The notes under the pieces: generated by a model
The model's database searches: none
The model's input: the letters and a program-made list of their open reading frames with translations, nothing else
Told to the model about the DNA's origin: nothing
Part shown: positions 54,219 through 64,000 of the stretch, in pieces
Position numbering within the stretch: position 1 is the first letter of the stretch
How the letters are laid out: each line of letters opens with the position of its first letter
Source: Triatoma infestans
Taxonomy: Eukaryota > Arthropoda > Insecta > Hemiptera > Reduviidae
Assembly (NCBI GenBank): GCA_011037195.1
Contig: JAAEAF010004364.1
Coordinates: forward strand, 98,397-162,396
Reading direction: 5' to 3'
DNA: 64,000 nucleotides
Program-made: the position numbers and the translations under genes

Positions 54219-55009
54219 TCTATATAAGAGTGTTTATATATACTTCTCATTTCGAAGTTCCCACGGAAACGGGAAATTCCGAGCGTTACGTGAGTTTGGC
54301 AGAAATAGACAGACGCAGACGCGTCGCGATCGTGACGCGCTCTCTGCCGAAGATATTCTGCACAGAACACGTCAAGAAACGCAATCATGGCTTGGATTTC
54401 TTCAAAGAAGAAACATACAATGAAGCGAAATCTTCATTGAGGATCTTTGTCTTGCAATGTGTGGCAAGCTGTTGGCACTATTGAGAGTAACAGTACGAAT
54501 AAGTCGATCAACGCAACATTCGAGAGAGAACTGCTCAGAGAGCAATCATACACAGCTATTTATTCAATCAATTACAGCTATTCGTTCAAGAAAATACACT
54601 GAAACTCCTTCAAGAACAAAAGATAGCATTTGATACCATCATACAAGATGTGACCAATCAATTCAGTGGATTCACTTTTTGAACGCTCCAGGTGGAACTG
54701 GAAAAACGTTCTTAATTTCCTTAATCCTGGCTAAAGTCCGTTCAAATGGCCATATTGCGTTAGCACTTGCTTCTTCTTCAGGTAATGCTGCTACGTTGAT
54801 GGAAGGAGGTAGAACAGCGCATTCAGCTCTTAAAAACATTCTTTCAGTTAAAAACATTTTTTATTTCTTTCCTTCCAGTTCACAGCAACGCAAAGTAGGG
54901 TATTAAACTGAATGATGTGTTTTCTTGCTGAATCTATGTTAACTTACTTCCCTAAAAATTAAAAATAACACTGAGCCATAGCTAAGCGTGGCCGGGTTTA
55001 GCTAGCTAG
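54219..55009 (+). mobile_element. Helitron-like element (ends provisional)
   Basis: The 3' side finishes in AGCTAGCTAG|T after a hairpin-prone GCTAAGCGTGGCCGGGTTTAGC (54980-55001), the CTRR-type end of Helitrons. Inside lies a helicase fragment. The 5' start at TCTATATAAG is a guess from the TC rule. Confidence 0.5.
54560..54905 (+). pseudogene. Helitron helicase (Pif1-type) N-terminal fragment
   Basis: Plus strand reads LLQEQKIAFDTIIQDV, then FLNAPGGTGKTFLISLILAK with the Walker A GGTGKT (54697-54714), then ALALASSSGNAATLMEGGRTAHSALK, the start of the Pif1-like SF1 helicase carried by Helitron Rep/Hel proteins, which unwind DNA during rolling-circle transposition. A stop and one shift precede the Walker A. 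The helicase is cut off after ~90 residues by unrelated sequence. Rep domain not visible. Inactive fragment. Confidence 0.8.
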
Positions 55010-55593
55010 TATTATATATTTATTAATAAAAAAAAAAATCTAGTGTGACATTCAAATGACTTTCTGTCATTGCAATTTAGTTAGTTTTGATTATTTATCT
55101 ATTTATACGGTATCACCATTTACAAATTTCTTATATCACTCAAAAAGCATATACATATGTGTATGTAAGATAGAGTTAGGCAAAAACTTCATACTTTCGG
55201 GGGCAAACTGAATTTTAGAATAGGTTTTACAGTTTTTTGAAATTTTCTCTTAAACAACTATAACGATTAAACTTTGGTATGGTACTTCACACTTAAAAAT
55301 GTATTACTTTTATTTGTAATATTTTTCCAAAAAAAAAAAATTGAATAGTTGTGAGGAATTGATGGTGTTAATTTCAATTTTGTTTTATGTAGTTGGTTCC
55401 AGTAATTTTAGACTTATCAGCGCTCTACTGGAGCATAATTTAATCATCTCTTTTCTATCTTCCAAGAGAAGGTTGATACTTATCCCCCACCATCTCTATA
55501 TTTATGTTGGAATTAATACGTAAAATGAGTTTAAAGAAAATTTGCCATTTTAAGTATTTAAACCTTATTCCCATTATTTTCATAATATATACG
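55010..55593. other. AT-rich spacer with a possible HINE-like end
   Basis: AATCTAGTGTGACATTCAAA near 55036 faintly resembles the HINE-like 5' end. No gene. Confidence 0.3.
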
Positions 55594-55849
55594 TAGTGCC
55601 GATATTCCAACCCATCCGAACACTCCATATCTTTATCTACGCAGATGACATAGCCAACCTTTCCCCACTCCTGATCCTGTCCTAAGCACACGTAAAATTC
55701 AACAACATTTGCTATCCCAAGAAATGTTTTGCAGATGGAGAATGAAGTGTGATGGATGCAAGAAATTATATCTATTTTAATTGAAAAAAATTATGAGAAA
55801 AATGCGAGCTTGTTGGCAAAAGGGTAACCCAGGTAGAAGAAGTACAGTT

Positions 55850-56030
55850 ACAGGAAGAGTTCATGAACCTTGTTAGCATTATCTATAGATGTAGTTGGTC
55901 CCATGGAAGTTTCTCAACACAGTTGAGAAATACATGCTTACCATTATCTGCCAGTATTCTCGCTTTCTCGAGATGTTTCCCATGACAAATCAAAAGGCTG
56001 AGAATATTGCGCGGATACTTCTAAATGAAA
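55850..56030 (+). pseudogene. Ty3/Gypsy-type integrase core fragment
   Basis: Reads SIDVVGPMEVSQH (first catalytic Asp region), shifts frame by one base, then KYMLTIICQYSRFLEMFPMT and AENIARILLNEM. The VGP..S, Y...I...SR..E.FP and A..IA..LL..E pattern is the rve integrase core that joins LTR-element DNA to the host. Upstream, part of the left arm may encode the linker after the zinc-binding H2C2 domain. The second Asp and the Glu are missing. Fragment only. Confidence 0.65.
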
Positions 56031-56350
56031 TGTATTGGTGTGATGTGTTGTTGTAGTGGTAGCTTGTAGTGGCGTAAGCGGCTTGTATGTATATATGTAT
56101 AAGAGAGAAGTATTAGTAATCAAGAGAGCACCACTGTTTTGAAATAAATATATTATTCTTTAAAAGAATTTAATCTTTACAATATCACAATAATATGCTT
56201 ATAAGTATACTGAAATTAGTTGGAATAAACTCTTATTTTTAACTTATATCTGGCACTGATTCCTGAAGTGTTCTGCTTGAATGTCTAAAACGGGCTGTCT
56301 TGAAAGAATGTCTTCTAATTGTTCATTCAAATCTTCTCCTGCGAGAAGAA
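56031..56350. repeat. LTR-D fragment
   Basis: TGTATTGGTGTGATGTG, GTGGTAGCTTGTAGTGGCGT, GAGCACCACTGTTTTGAAAT and GGCACTGATTCCTGAAGT match the solo LTR at 60741-61280. The far end is lost. Confidence 0.65.
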
Positions 56351-56729
56351 GGGGTAGATAATGCTAACAAGGTTCATGAACTCTTCCTGTAACTGTATTT
56401 CTTCTACCTGGGTTACCCTTTTGCCAACAAGCTCGCATTTTTCTCATAATTTTCTTCAATTAAAATAGATATAATTTCTTGATCCATCACAGAAGGTTAA
56501 CGTTCAAAAAAGCAAAATATAACTTTCTCTCTAAGACATGCCATTTGCCTCCCCATTTCATATGAACCACATCTAATTACCATGCGTTGATACAGTTAAA
56601 TATGTAGGACTCTATATAGACAAACGCCTGACATAGAACCCATATACAGTGAAAAACGTTTAACACGAAAACGCTTAACTGTGTGAAAACTATTGCAAAG
56701 CAAGCTAAAACTCCGTTGAAATGTTGGAG

Positions 56730-57080
56730 TTTTTTTTCCTGATTCCATGATTGAGCATATTGTGCAACACACAAATCATTATCTCGACAAATTAAAACAT
56801 AATTATAGTCGACCTCGAGATGTACGTGCGACAGATATGGTCGAAATAAAAGCTTTGTTTGGGTTAATTATACATGGCAGGTGTTAAAAAAGCTCAGCAC
56901 CTAAATGTAAAGGAGTTATGAGCTTGTGATGGAAGCGGTCTTGAGTGTATGAGGTATACAATATCTACAGAACGATTTCTACTTCTCTTACGTGCTCTAA
57001 GATTCGACAACTTTGAATACCGTGCAGAGCGAAAAGAACTTGAAAACTTAGTGGCCATAAGAGAGTGTAATTCAGCACAA
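56730..57080 (+). pseudogene. piggyBac transposase fragment
   Basis: Plus strand reads FFPDSMIEHIVQHTNHYLDK, then ATDMVEIKALFGLIIHGR, a shift, then MRYTISTERFLLLLRALRFD and ELENLVAIRECN. These are the consecutive N-proximal blocks of the piggyBac DDE transposase domain (usual length ~500-600 residues), before the first catalytic Asp. The reading breaks near 56885 and 56945, and the C-terminal two-thirds are replaced by hydrophobic A/T-rich translation. No TTAA/TIR pair was found. Transposes by cut and paste at TTAA when intact; here dead. Confidence 0.75.
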
Positions 57081-58954
57081 ATTATATTTTTTATATTGAG
57101 TTTTGTTCCAGTTTTTTTTTATTTTTATTATAAATACAGTGTGGTTTATATTTTTTATATTGATATTTGTTTAAGTTTATGTGTATTTATATTTGTAAAT
57201 ATAATGTCGTTTACTTAATTGGTATTTAGAAGCTAATAATATTATTATGTGGTGAAAAAATATGAAAATTGGGGTGTGAGAGAAAGTCTCACGCGCGAGT
57301 TCTTGCTATTCATTTTTTCTAGCGAGTTCTCCCGTGTTAATTCATCAACTTTCCTCAGTATCCAAATCCAGATAACCTACCTCAACGACTGAGGCGACAG
57401 TGGCCTCGTCATCTCTTATAAGTGTACGCAGCGAAATAGTGTGGAGGGTCACCACAGGGTGATTGGTTTCTCCTTTACCGTCATTGTAAGCAAACTCATT
57501 TATTTGTTGCTGGTAACGAAAGCGTACCAGCAATGATAAATATTCAAATAAATGAATATCATATATATATATAAGAAGTACTAAAAGAAAGTCGCCTGTG
57601 TTTCATGCTCTCATTTTTTTTTATCTTCATGAACCGCACACTGGGAAAACTCAATTTTATAGTTAATGAGAAAGTAAATAAGTAAATATTGTGGTTTCTA
57701 TAACATAAATTGAGCGCAATTGTTATTTCTTAGTTAACAGACAAAATTAAATTTTATCAAAACAGTCGAATATTAGGGGGCATATTAGCTAATGTCATTT
57801 AGCTTGTTTACTTAAAACTCATTTGTAATTGTTAGCATGCAATCTAGTAGTTTTAGGCGGGGGGGGGAGGTGTCCATTGCTCTTCTCTATTGGTGGAGAA
57901 AAGTTTGTTAGAGTTTACCAACCGCAAAGCGGTCTAACCGTAACCCCATTAGTGTGCGGTGTTTAATAGTAGTGCTAGGAAATTTTAGTCTCTTTGACCA
58001 CATGTAACCATGTTCTGTCTATATGTTGGTAGTAGATGACCTTTTAACAATGGCTTTAACAGTTATCTTGGAAAAGACAAACATTGCTGGGACCATCTTC
58101 ACTTTTCCTCTTGTAATCTTGAAACAAGAAAGAGTTTCCATTCAAATGAGCAGAACATATTTGTGCAATATCGGCGCAGACCTAACCCAGGCTTGTTATA
58201 CACGCAAAAATGATATGAATTCTGCGATAATGTAAAATAAGAATCTAATTGAAAGGGGGAGGAATATCAAGTACTGTCCGTCCCCATGAATGAGAAGATA
58301 TGAATGTATTTATTGAAAAGAAAGTCAGTGTGAGAATATTTAGGCTAAGCATGAGTGGAAAGTGAATGTATTTATTAGCGAGAAAGTTGGTATGAATATC
58401 TAGGTTAATATTTTATCAGGGGGTGTAACAAATATTTATAAAAGTATTTCACCCCCAATATAGAGTTTATAGTTTATAGGTAATATTACTTTTGCCTTAA
58501 GAAGGTGGAGGGAAATCTATAGAAATACCCTAACTTCACATTTTCCTATTTTGAAAAATAGCCTTCTTATAATTAATAGGTTATGTTGACGTATAGCAAT
58601 AAAGGTAAACATCGTATAAAATACTTCATTCATAAATAAATATTTGCAATCCACAATTGTAAGAAGGGGTGGTGTAAATTTCAGTACCTTTTTACTCCAC
58701 CCTACAGGAGCGAGGTACAGAAGGGATGGTGCTTATACACAGCTGATATTTCCTCACCCATCGATTGTCAGGTTTCGATGGTTTTTTTGTGTTGGAGAAT
58801 CAATGTTGATTTTTAACTCCCTCGGGCTCCTCACAGCTTCCTTGAGAAGCTGTGATGGATGTTGCGGGAAATTAGTGTACCACCTCAGATTGTGAAACTA
58901 AAATAATTATAATGGCGCTAATGACCATTGAAGTCAATGCGCCAAGCAATTTTA
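57081..58954. other. Intergenic sequence, no gene
   Basis: Small possible HINE-like end at 57590-57625 (GAAAGTCGCCTGTGTTTCAT). ORFs at 58023-58235 and 58644-58895 lack recognisable domains; a G run is at 57858-57866. Confidence 0.4.
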
Positions 58955-59237
58955 AAAAGGAATCTTATGATGAAACACTCACTTGATATTTTTTCTATTC
59001 TCATATACTTCTCATGAACAATTTTAATTTTTTTTAAGCTCAGAACTTTTACAACGGCTAACAGAAGTAAGTTTTTAGAGAAAGTACTGCGATCGAGTCG
59101 AATTTTCCAAATCAAGTTTTTACCAGAAATACTTTTTTTGAAGTCCCTTGAGTAAGGAAAAAAAACTTTTTTAAGAATGTTCTGTGTTTTATTAGAAATA
59201 TGGCTGGGTCCGCAAGCTGGATAACATCTGGTATTTT

Positions 59238-59493
59238 CATCAGAGACATTTTCCGTGGTAGCCTGCTTCATTTTGTGGTCATCGACCGGTTCCGGCGCTT
59301 CGCCCATCTTCCAGGATGCGTTTTTCAGACAGTGTGACAATACAGACTCGCACAGAGTAACTTAGTTTCACACTAACTGAGGTGTATTTTTAAAAATACT
59401 AAACTCTTAAACTAGGTAAAGGGATGTGGCCAGATGGGTGGGAAAACACGTGTTTGGGTTGTTAAAGCTCTGCGGAACCAACCACCACAACAA
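59238..59493 (-). mobile_element. H2 element nested in H3, 12-bp TSD
   Basis: ATCTGGTATTTT precedes it (59226-59237) and follows it (59494-59505). Minus strand holds CTGCGGAACC at the start side, ACGCATCCTGG, a GGGC..GCC-type hairpin and GGTCGATGACCACAAAATGA. Core mutated (CTGGAAGA, GGAACC). Confidence 0.7.
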
Positions 59494-59721
59494 ATCTGGT
59501 ATTTTATCCGTCGTAGCATGCATATTAGTTATGTTGCCTGACCGGTTCGGATACTTATCCATCGTCGAGGAAAATTCACCAAGTTCGTGTAGAGAGTTCA
59601 CTTCAACGAAATGTTTCTGTAGACTCACACTTGTTGGTTGTATGTATGTGGGAAGGTTACCTAAGTGTGAGTCTACAGAAACATTTCGTTGAAGTGAACT
59701 CTCTACACGAACTTGGTGAAT

Positions 59722-59760
59722 TTGCTCTGACGATGGATGAATATCCGAAACCGGTCAGGA
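59722..59760 (+). ncRNA. Hammerhead-like core, H3 family
   Basis: TTGCT, CTGACGA, T, stem GGAT/ATCC with loop GAAT, GAAA, CCGGTC and AGGAAC. CTGACGA satisfies CUGANGA. The stem II sequence differs completely from H2 yet still pairs. Stem I pairing is partial (A-T, G-C, mismatch, A-T, A-T). Confidence 0.5.
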
Positions 59761-60670
59761 ACATAACTAATATGCATGCTACGACGGATAAAATACCGGA
59801 TGTTCTGTGTTTTATGTTTTATGTGAACGTTCTTGTGTCTCAAAAAACGAAAAGTCGCAAGAAGCTCAAACTTAATGTATCCCTCAAATTTAGTGAAAAT
59901 GAAGATTTCGGACAAAATCCATCAACCAGAAGTGTGACGTTACTGATTTTTTGTTTCGTTTTAGTTTTTGCGAATTTCTCGGAAACACTACCATGTATTT
60001 TTTCTAAACTTACAGTATGCAGATACATAAATATCTTGTCACTTTTATTTAAAACATTGACCTGGAAAAATAATTTCTTTGGGGGGGATTCTAGGGGGAA
60101 CAGTAGCGTTATGCTTTCCTCTAGAAAATTAGATTAGTAGCAATGATAGAATTCCAAATTTGAAGAAAAAATGGTTAACCGGAAGTGCAATTTTTACAAA
60201 ATAAATTTTTGTGTTATTTTGAAATTTACTCTAAAACATGGATAACGATTTTTTTTTAAACTTGGCCCGATATGTTCGCCTCCCCCAAATAACACAAATA
60301 AGTGAAACATTTACTTTAAGTTGTACGAATTGTGCTCGACTTGTGCTGGCCCATTTTTTTTTTTTTTTTTTGACATTTCATATGCGGAACTTATTTCAAA
60401 AATTCGTGACATGGGCTAACTTGAATTTCAGTCCTCTCCCTCCCACCAAAAAAAACATAGTTCTATTGAAACTTGCTTCGAGTTGTGCCAGTTCGTGTTC
60501 GAAACTTGTTTAAAACATTCGTAAAGAGAGCTAACTTTGATTTTCAGCCGCCTCTTAGAAAAAGGAGAATTTATTTCCAAATAATCTCATATCATTGTTG
60601 TGGTGATTGGTTCCGCAGAGCTGGAAAGCATCAGAGACATTTCCCGTGGTAGCCTGCTTCATTTTGTGGT

Positions 60671-60709
60671 CATCGACCGGTTTCGGGCGTTCGCCCGTCT
60701 TCAGGATGC
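60671..60709 (-). ncRNA. Hammerhead-like core, H2 left arm
   Basis: Minus: GCATC, CTGAAGA, then GGGC/GCCC hairpin, GAAA, CCGGTC, GATG. All core positions (CUGANGA, GAAA, GUC before GATG) are present; one extra base follows CTGAAGA. Confidence 0.55.
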
Positions 60710-60740
60710 GTTTTTCAGACGGTGTGACAACACAGACTTG

Positions 60741-61280
60741 TGTAATGTTATGGTGTGGATGTGTGTAGGTAGCTTGTGGCGTGAGCGTTTTAGTGAAAAG
60801 GGCTTGTAAGTTTGTAATTTTAAAAAAGAATGAAGTATTAAGAATAATTAAGAAAGCACCACTGTTTTATAAATAATTATATTATCTCTTAGTAAATTTA
60901 AGTATATTACAATATCACACTGTATCTTAATAAAATAACTTTTATCCAGAATGAAGGCAAATATCTATCATTGGCACTGAGCGATTCCTGAAGTTTTCTG
61001 GCTTTGGAAGCAGAAATGTGACTTAGTTGATTGAAGGCTGAGTTTAGACTATCTTTTTTGAACTGAACTATTTGAAAGCTGATGGCAGACTCTATTCTTT
61101 GGAATTGCTCTCTCTCTTTAGCGGGGGAATTTTTTTGTACAAAAGATTTTATACACTCTTTTTGAAGGTAATTTCACAGCACTAAAATAATTATAAAATA
61201 TAAACAAAAATACAATTTTGGATACTATAAAATATTCTAAACTTTAAACTATTATTTTTCGATTTCGTCCTTCCACTACA
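60741..61280. repeat. Solo LTR-D with 4-bp TSD
   Basis: TGTAATGTTATGG ... CTTCCACTACA, 540 bp, with CTTG at 60737-60740 and 61281-61284. Homologous fragment at 56031-56350. Confidence 0.8.
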
Positions 61281-61345
61281 CTTGCACAGACTAACTTAGT
61301 TTACACACTCTGTGCAAGTCTATGTTGTGACACTGTCTGAAAAAC

Positions 61346-61384
61346 GCATCCTGAGATGGGTGAACGCCCGAAACCGGTCGATGA
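61346..61384 (+). ncRNA. Hammerhead-like core, H2 right arm (one-base deletion)
   Basis: GCATC, CTGAGA (one base short of CTGANGA), GGGT..GCCC hairpin, GAAA, CCGGTC, GATG. Confidence 0.45.
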
Positions 61385-61444
61385 CCACAAAATGAAGCAG
61401 GCTATCACGGAAAATGTCTCTGATGCTCTGATAATCTCATATCA

Positions 61445-61936
61445 ATGTGAATTGAGCTCGAGTTGTGCTGGTCTATTTTTTTATTATAATAAATTGCATT
61501 CAAAAGGTATAAAGCTATTTCAAAAATTCTCAAAGGGCTACTACCTTGACTTTTAGCCCCAAAAAAAAAGAAGCATAATTCTGAATAATGGGATAATATG
61601 AATTGTCCTGATTTGTACGTGGAACATTAAAGCCGTCATATAAATGTGACCACCACTATCATTTATCATTTAGGTAAATAGCACACAGATTGCTGGAATT
61701 TTTACTGAGTTACAATGGACAAGTGTGTGAAACATTGATCTAGCCAGAATCCCATTGAAAGGACATACAAGGACATAAATGCTTTTTAAAGTTTTTACTG
61801 AATTTTTTTATTAATTCTAAAATTGATTAATTTTTTTTATAAACTTTTAATAATTAATTTTGCCAATATTGCAAGTGATTTCCTTTCAATATTTCTTTTC
61901 AGAATTAGAATTTTATTATTAAACTTATATAACAGA
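61445..61936. other. AT-rich spacer, no gene
   Basis: No feature recognised. Confidence 0.4.
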
Positions 61937-63112
61937 TATTGACACGAATAGCTATCGACCTACTAATATGAATAGCCTACTAAACTCTCTCTCAAAAATA
62001 TTTGAGAAAATAATCTATAGACGACTGTTAAAACATCCGACTGAAACAAACGCAATTCCACCACATCAATTCGGATTCAGACCAAAACACTCACCAGTAC
62101 ATCAAATTAAGAGAATTACAGAATACATAGTACACATCTTTGAAAAAAGGAAACATACTGCAGCAATATTTCTAGACGTAGCCACTACATTCGACACAGT
62201 TTGGCACTCAGGACTACTCTACAAACTCAGACACACAAACGCACCTGACTACATTACTCAAATCATAGGATCCTTTTTAAGCGACAGAACATTTCAGGTA
62301 AGAGTCAACAACACATATAGTACTAGACGCCAAATTCTCGCGGGACTACCGCAAGGTGCAATCATCAGTCCTATACTCTTTAACCTTTACTGTTCGGACA
62401 TACCTGAACCAACTTCAGCTACTTTAGCCACATACACAGATGACACAATGTAGCCTCAACTAACGACAAAATTGACCAAAGCATCACTGACTTACAAACA
62501 ACTATAGACATCATTACAAAATGGTTCCAAAAATGGAAGCTACGTCTCAACATCACTAAAACAGAGGCAAACATTTTTTTCTCTTCGGAGATTTCAAAAT
62601 GAAGACCTTCGGCGACTAAAACCAGGAAATACCCTGGAAACCGAAGGACCAACGAGTGCGCTATCTTGGTGTAATCCTTGATACCAGACTCACCTAGAGA
62701 CTATACATTAACAACAAACTACAACAAGCATACAGCCGACTGAAACAGTTAGATCCACTTATAAACAGAAACACACCACTCAAACACTCCTGTACAGTAC
62801 TTCTTTATAAGACGCTCCTCAGACCTCTGTTGACATACGCTTGCCCAGTCTGGATAACTGCCAGCAACACACTGACGAAACGACTTCAGACATTTCAAAA
62901 TAAAGTACTTCGAATTGCTTTAAGAGCCCCTTGGTTCACCAGAAACACACAAATACACAGAGAACTAGACATTACAGATATTCACACATACATGACTAAA
63001 TTAACAGACAACTTCTTCCTCACACTTCACACACTATCCTCAATGTCCCAGTACAATATAGGGGAACCTACTCACTCTAGAAGACTGAAACCGCGACTCT
63101 TCCAAGATTTAT
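61937..63112 (+). pseudogene. Jockey-type non-LTR retrotransposon reverse transcriptase
   Basis: First block (61940-62453): NSYRPTNMNSLLNSLSKIFE, PPHQFGFRPKHS, FLDVATTFDTVWH (first catalytic Asp), GLPQGAIISPILFNLY, YTDDT (YxDD with Thr where Ala is usual). A frame change near 62453 leads to TKWFQKWKLRLNITKTEA. After another shift (~62600-62660) come VRYLGVILDTRL, LLRPLLTYACPVWITAS, LQTFQNKVLRIALRAPWF, IHRELDITDI, ending at a TGA near 63112. This order is the palm, thumb and C-terminal region of Jockey polymerases. The 5' half (gag, endonuclease) is missing; an AATAAA at 63184 follows. It copies its own RNA when intact. Two frameshifts mark it dead, though it is the best-preserved polymerase in the window. 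Confidence 0.88.
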
Positions 63113-63774
63113 GAAATAACATATTTTACCTCTAATCTCTATGTGTAAAGCTCTTGGTGAGCTGGCCCATATTATGATTTGTAAATAAAATATGTGACAC
63201 AATAACCTATATATTATTCAATACACATTACAAACATATAAAATAACTTTTTAATAAACGCAACAGATTATTCCAAATAATGAAATCTTACTTTTTCTTT
63301 CTTACACTCTCTATTAAATATTAACAAAAAAATTTAAAAAAAAAAGCAACTATATACAGTACTGAAGTGAACTATATCGATTTAGCTTTATAATAACAAA
63401 TGAAAAGTAATGAAAATACAATGGAAAAATATTAAATAAAGATAGCAAACTTCTGACAAGTTAAATTATTGGATACTTAATTACCTTTGAGAGCGTCCCA
63501 TAGATGGAGAGCTTTTACAGTAAAATAAAGAATCTTATTAATTTTTTCTAAGATGTCCACGTTTAATAAAAACATAAAAGGCTCCGCACTACCAGTTATA
63601 AATCTATGAAAATATTTTTTCCCGGAGAAAGCTGAAGATTGAAGGCCTAAAAAAAAATCTACTTTACGTAAAAGAGTCTACTTTATGTAAACTACTTACC
63701 TCAAATTTAAATTTACGCCCTTGTATAAGTATGTACAGATGGATATTTTTTCGAGGCCAACCGAATATGGGCTA
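63113..63774. other. 3' region of the Jockey copy and AT-rich spacer
   Basis: Includes AATAAA at 63184-63189; no further gene. Confidence 0.4.
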
Positions 63775-63945
63775 TTGTGGTTGGTTCCGCAAAGTTGGAA
63801 AGCATCAGTGATATTTTCCGTGATAGCTTGCTTCTTTTTGTGATCATTGACCGGTTTTTGGGCGTTCATCAGAATACTTTTTGCCAAACAGTGTGATAAC
63901 ATAGATTTGCACAGAGCAACTTAGTTGATACACTCTATGTTTATG
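63775..63945 (-). repeat. H2 element arm, decayed
   Basis: TTGGTTCCGCAAAGTTGGAA, GATATTTTCCGTGATAGC and GACCGGTTTTTGGGCG match H2. The CTGATGA region is mutated. Confidence 0.6.
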
Positions 63946-64000
63946 AAATAAATTTGACGAAACTCAGATAATAAGAGTACAATCCCCCAGAAAGTGGTAG

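Larger units (their letters stand above)
55748..56491. mobile_element. Fold-back composite with LTR-retrotransposon pieces, 4-bp TSD
   Basis: It starts TGTGATGGATGC and ends GATCCATCACA, flanked by GAAG (55744-55747, 56492-56495). Arms 55748-55891 and 56356-56491 are almost identical inverted copies of ~136 bp. The interior holds an integrase fragment and an LTR-D piece. Confidence 0.75.
55594..56720 (+). pseudogene. Jockey-type reverse transcriptase fragment, split by an insertion
   Basis: Left part: IFIYADDIANLSP, the YADD catalytic motif of the palm, then after a shift IQQHLLSQEMFCRWRMK (to 55747). Right part from 56492: VNVQKSK, then CVDTVKYVGLYIDKRLT and TIAKQAKT-like remnants. Removing 55748-56491 plus one GAAG copy brings the two parts into the same frame across the junction. 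Jockey elements use this enzyme to copy their RNA into the genome. Frameshifts lie near 55610, 55690 and after 56520. The N-terminal fingers and the end of the thumb are missing. Confidence 0.7.
59193..59799. mobile_element. Palindromic H3 element with 16-bp TSD, containing a nested H2
   Basis: ATGTTCTGTGTTTTAT flanks it (59177-59192, 59800-59815). Arms: about 59494-59625 and 59660-59799, inverted around a 35-bp loop. Each carries GAAACATTTCGTTGAAGTGA, an H3 hammerhead-like core and ATGCATGCTACGACGGATAA. An H2 element sits in the left end. Confidence 0.8.
59060..60240 (-). repeat. HINE-like repeat, divergent, split by nested H3/H2 elements
   Basis: GAAAGTACTGCGATCGAGTC, TTTTACCAGAAATAC then, beyond the insertion, CAAAAAACGAAAAGTCGCAA, TCAACCAGAAGTG, GGTTAACCGGAAGTGC. 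The insertion 59193-59799 is framed by a 16-bp duplication. Confidence 0.6.
60595..61430. mobile_element. Palindromic H2 element with 14-bp TSD, split by LTR-D
   Basis: ATAATCTCATATCA flanks it (60581-60594, 61431-61444). Left arm 60600-60740 and right arm 61281-61430 are inverted. Without LTR-D and its CTTG duplicate the element is 292 bp, close to the 303 bp of 20646-20948. Confidence 0.82.

Noticed and set aside
1..64000. CRISPR arrays, bacterial operons, riboswitches, rRNA
   Set aside because: No regularly spaced short repeats, no ribosome-binding-site-led genes and no rRNA segments; codon and repeat content are those of an animal genome.

Overview
This is a gene-poor, AT-rich stretch of an animal nuclear genome, probably an arthropod. 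That placement is an inference from the mix of BEL/Pao, Jockey-type and R2-like retroelements, mariner, piggyBac, Harbinger and hAT-like DNA elements and tRNA-derived SINEs. I found no intact host protein gene, no genuine tRNA or rRNA gene, no CRISPR array and no bacterial-style operon. Nearly everything identifiable is a transposable element or its ruin, often inserted into one another with readable target-site duplications (TSDs). A run of 691 N (14198-14888) marks an assembly gap.

Layout. 0-5.5 kb: start of a non-LTR endonuclease ORF, two SINE-A copies, and a tandem array of three LTRs flanked by one TSD. 5.5-13 kb: degenerate retroelement tails, an insertion bounded by an unusually long direct repeat, and a hAT-like element with 8-bp TSDs. 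13-20 kb: remains of an R2-like retrotransposon broken by a large fold-back element, plus several copies of an abundant ~1 kb repeat (here HINE-like) with hairpin ends. 20.6-24.7 kb: a palindromic element with hammerhead-ribozyme-like cores, an N-terminally deleted mariner, a SINE, and a solo LTR with a strong heat-shock element and TATA box. 27-33 kb: more HINE-like copies and a pogo/Tigger-like remnant. 33-38.7 kb: tails of RNase H-encoding non-LTR elements. 41-44.3 kb: a wrecked BEL/Pao element carrying a SINE and a Harbinger derivative with exact TTA duplications. 46-52 kb: three more non-LTR tails and LTRs. 52.7-57.1 kb: nested LTRs, a Helitron fragment, a Jockey reverse transcriptase split by a fold-back containing integrase and LTR sequence, and a piggyBac fragment. 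59-61.5 kb: nested palindromic elements with hammerhead-like cores. 62-63.1 kb: a fairly complete Jockey reverse transcriptase, then one more decayed hammerhead-like element at the window end.

The genes form no pathway; the window is best read as a record of successive insertions. The two most unusual signals are (i) small inverted-repeat elements with 12-16 bp TSDs that carry conserved CUGANGA ... GAAA ... GGUC cores with base-paired stems differing between families, and (ii) a solo LTR whose promoter carries contiguous alternating TTC/GAA units just upstream of TATAAATA.
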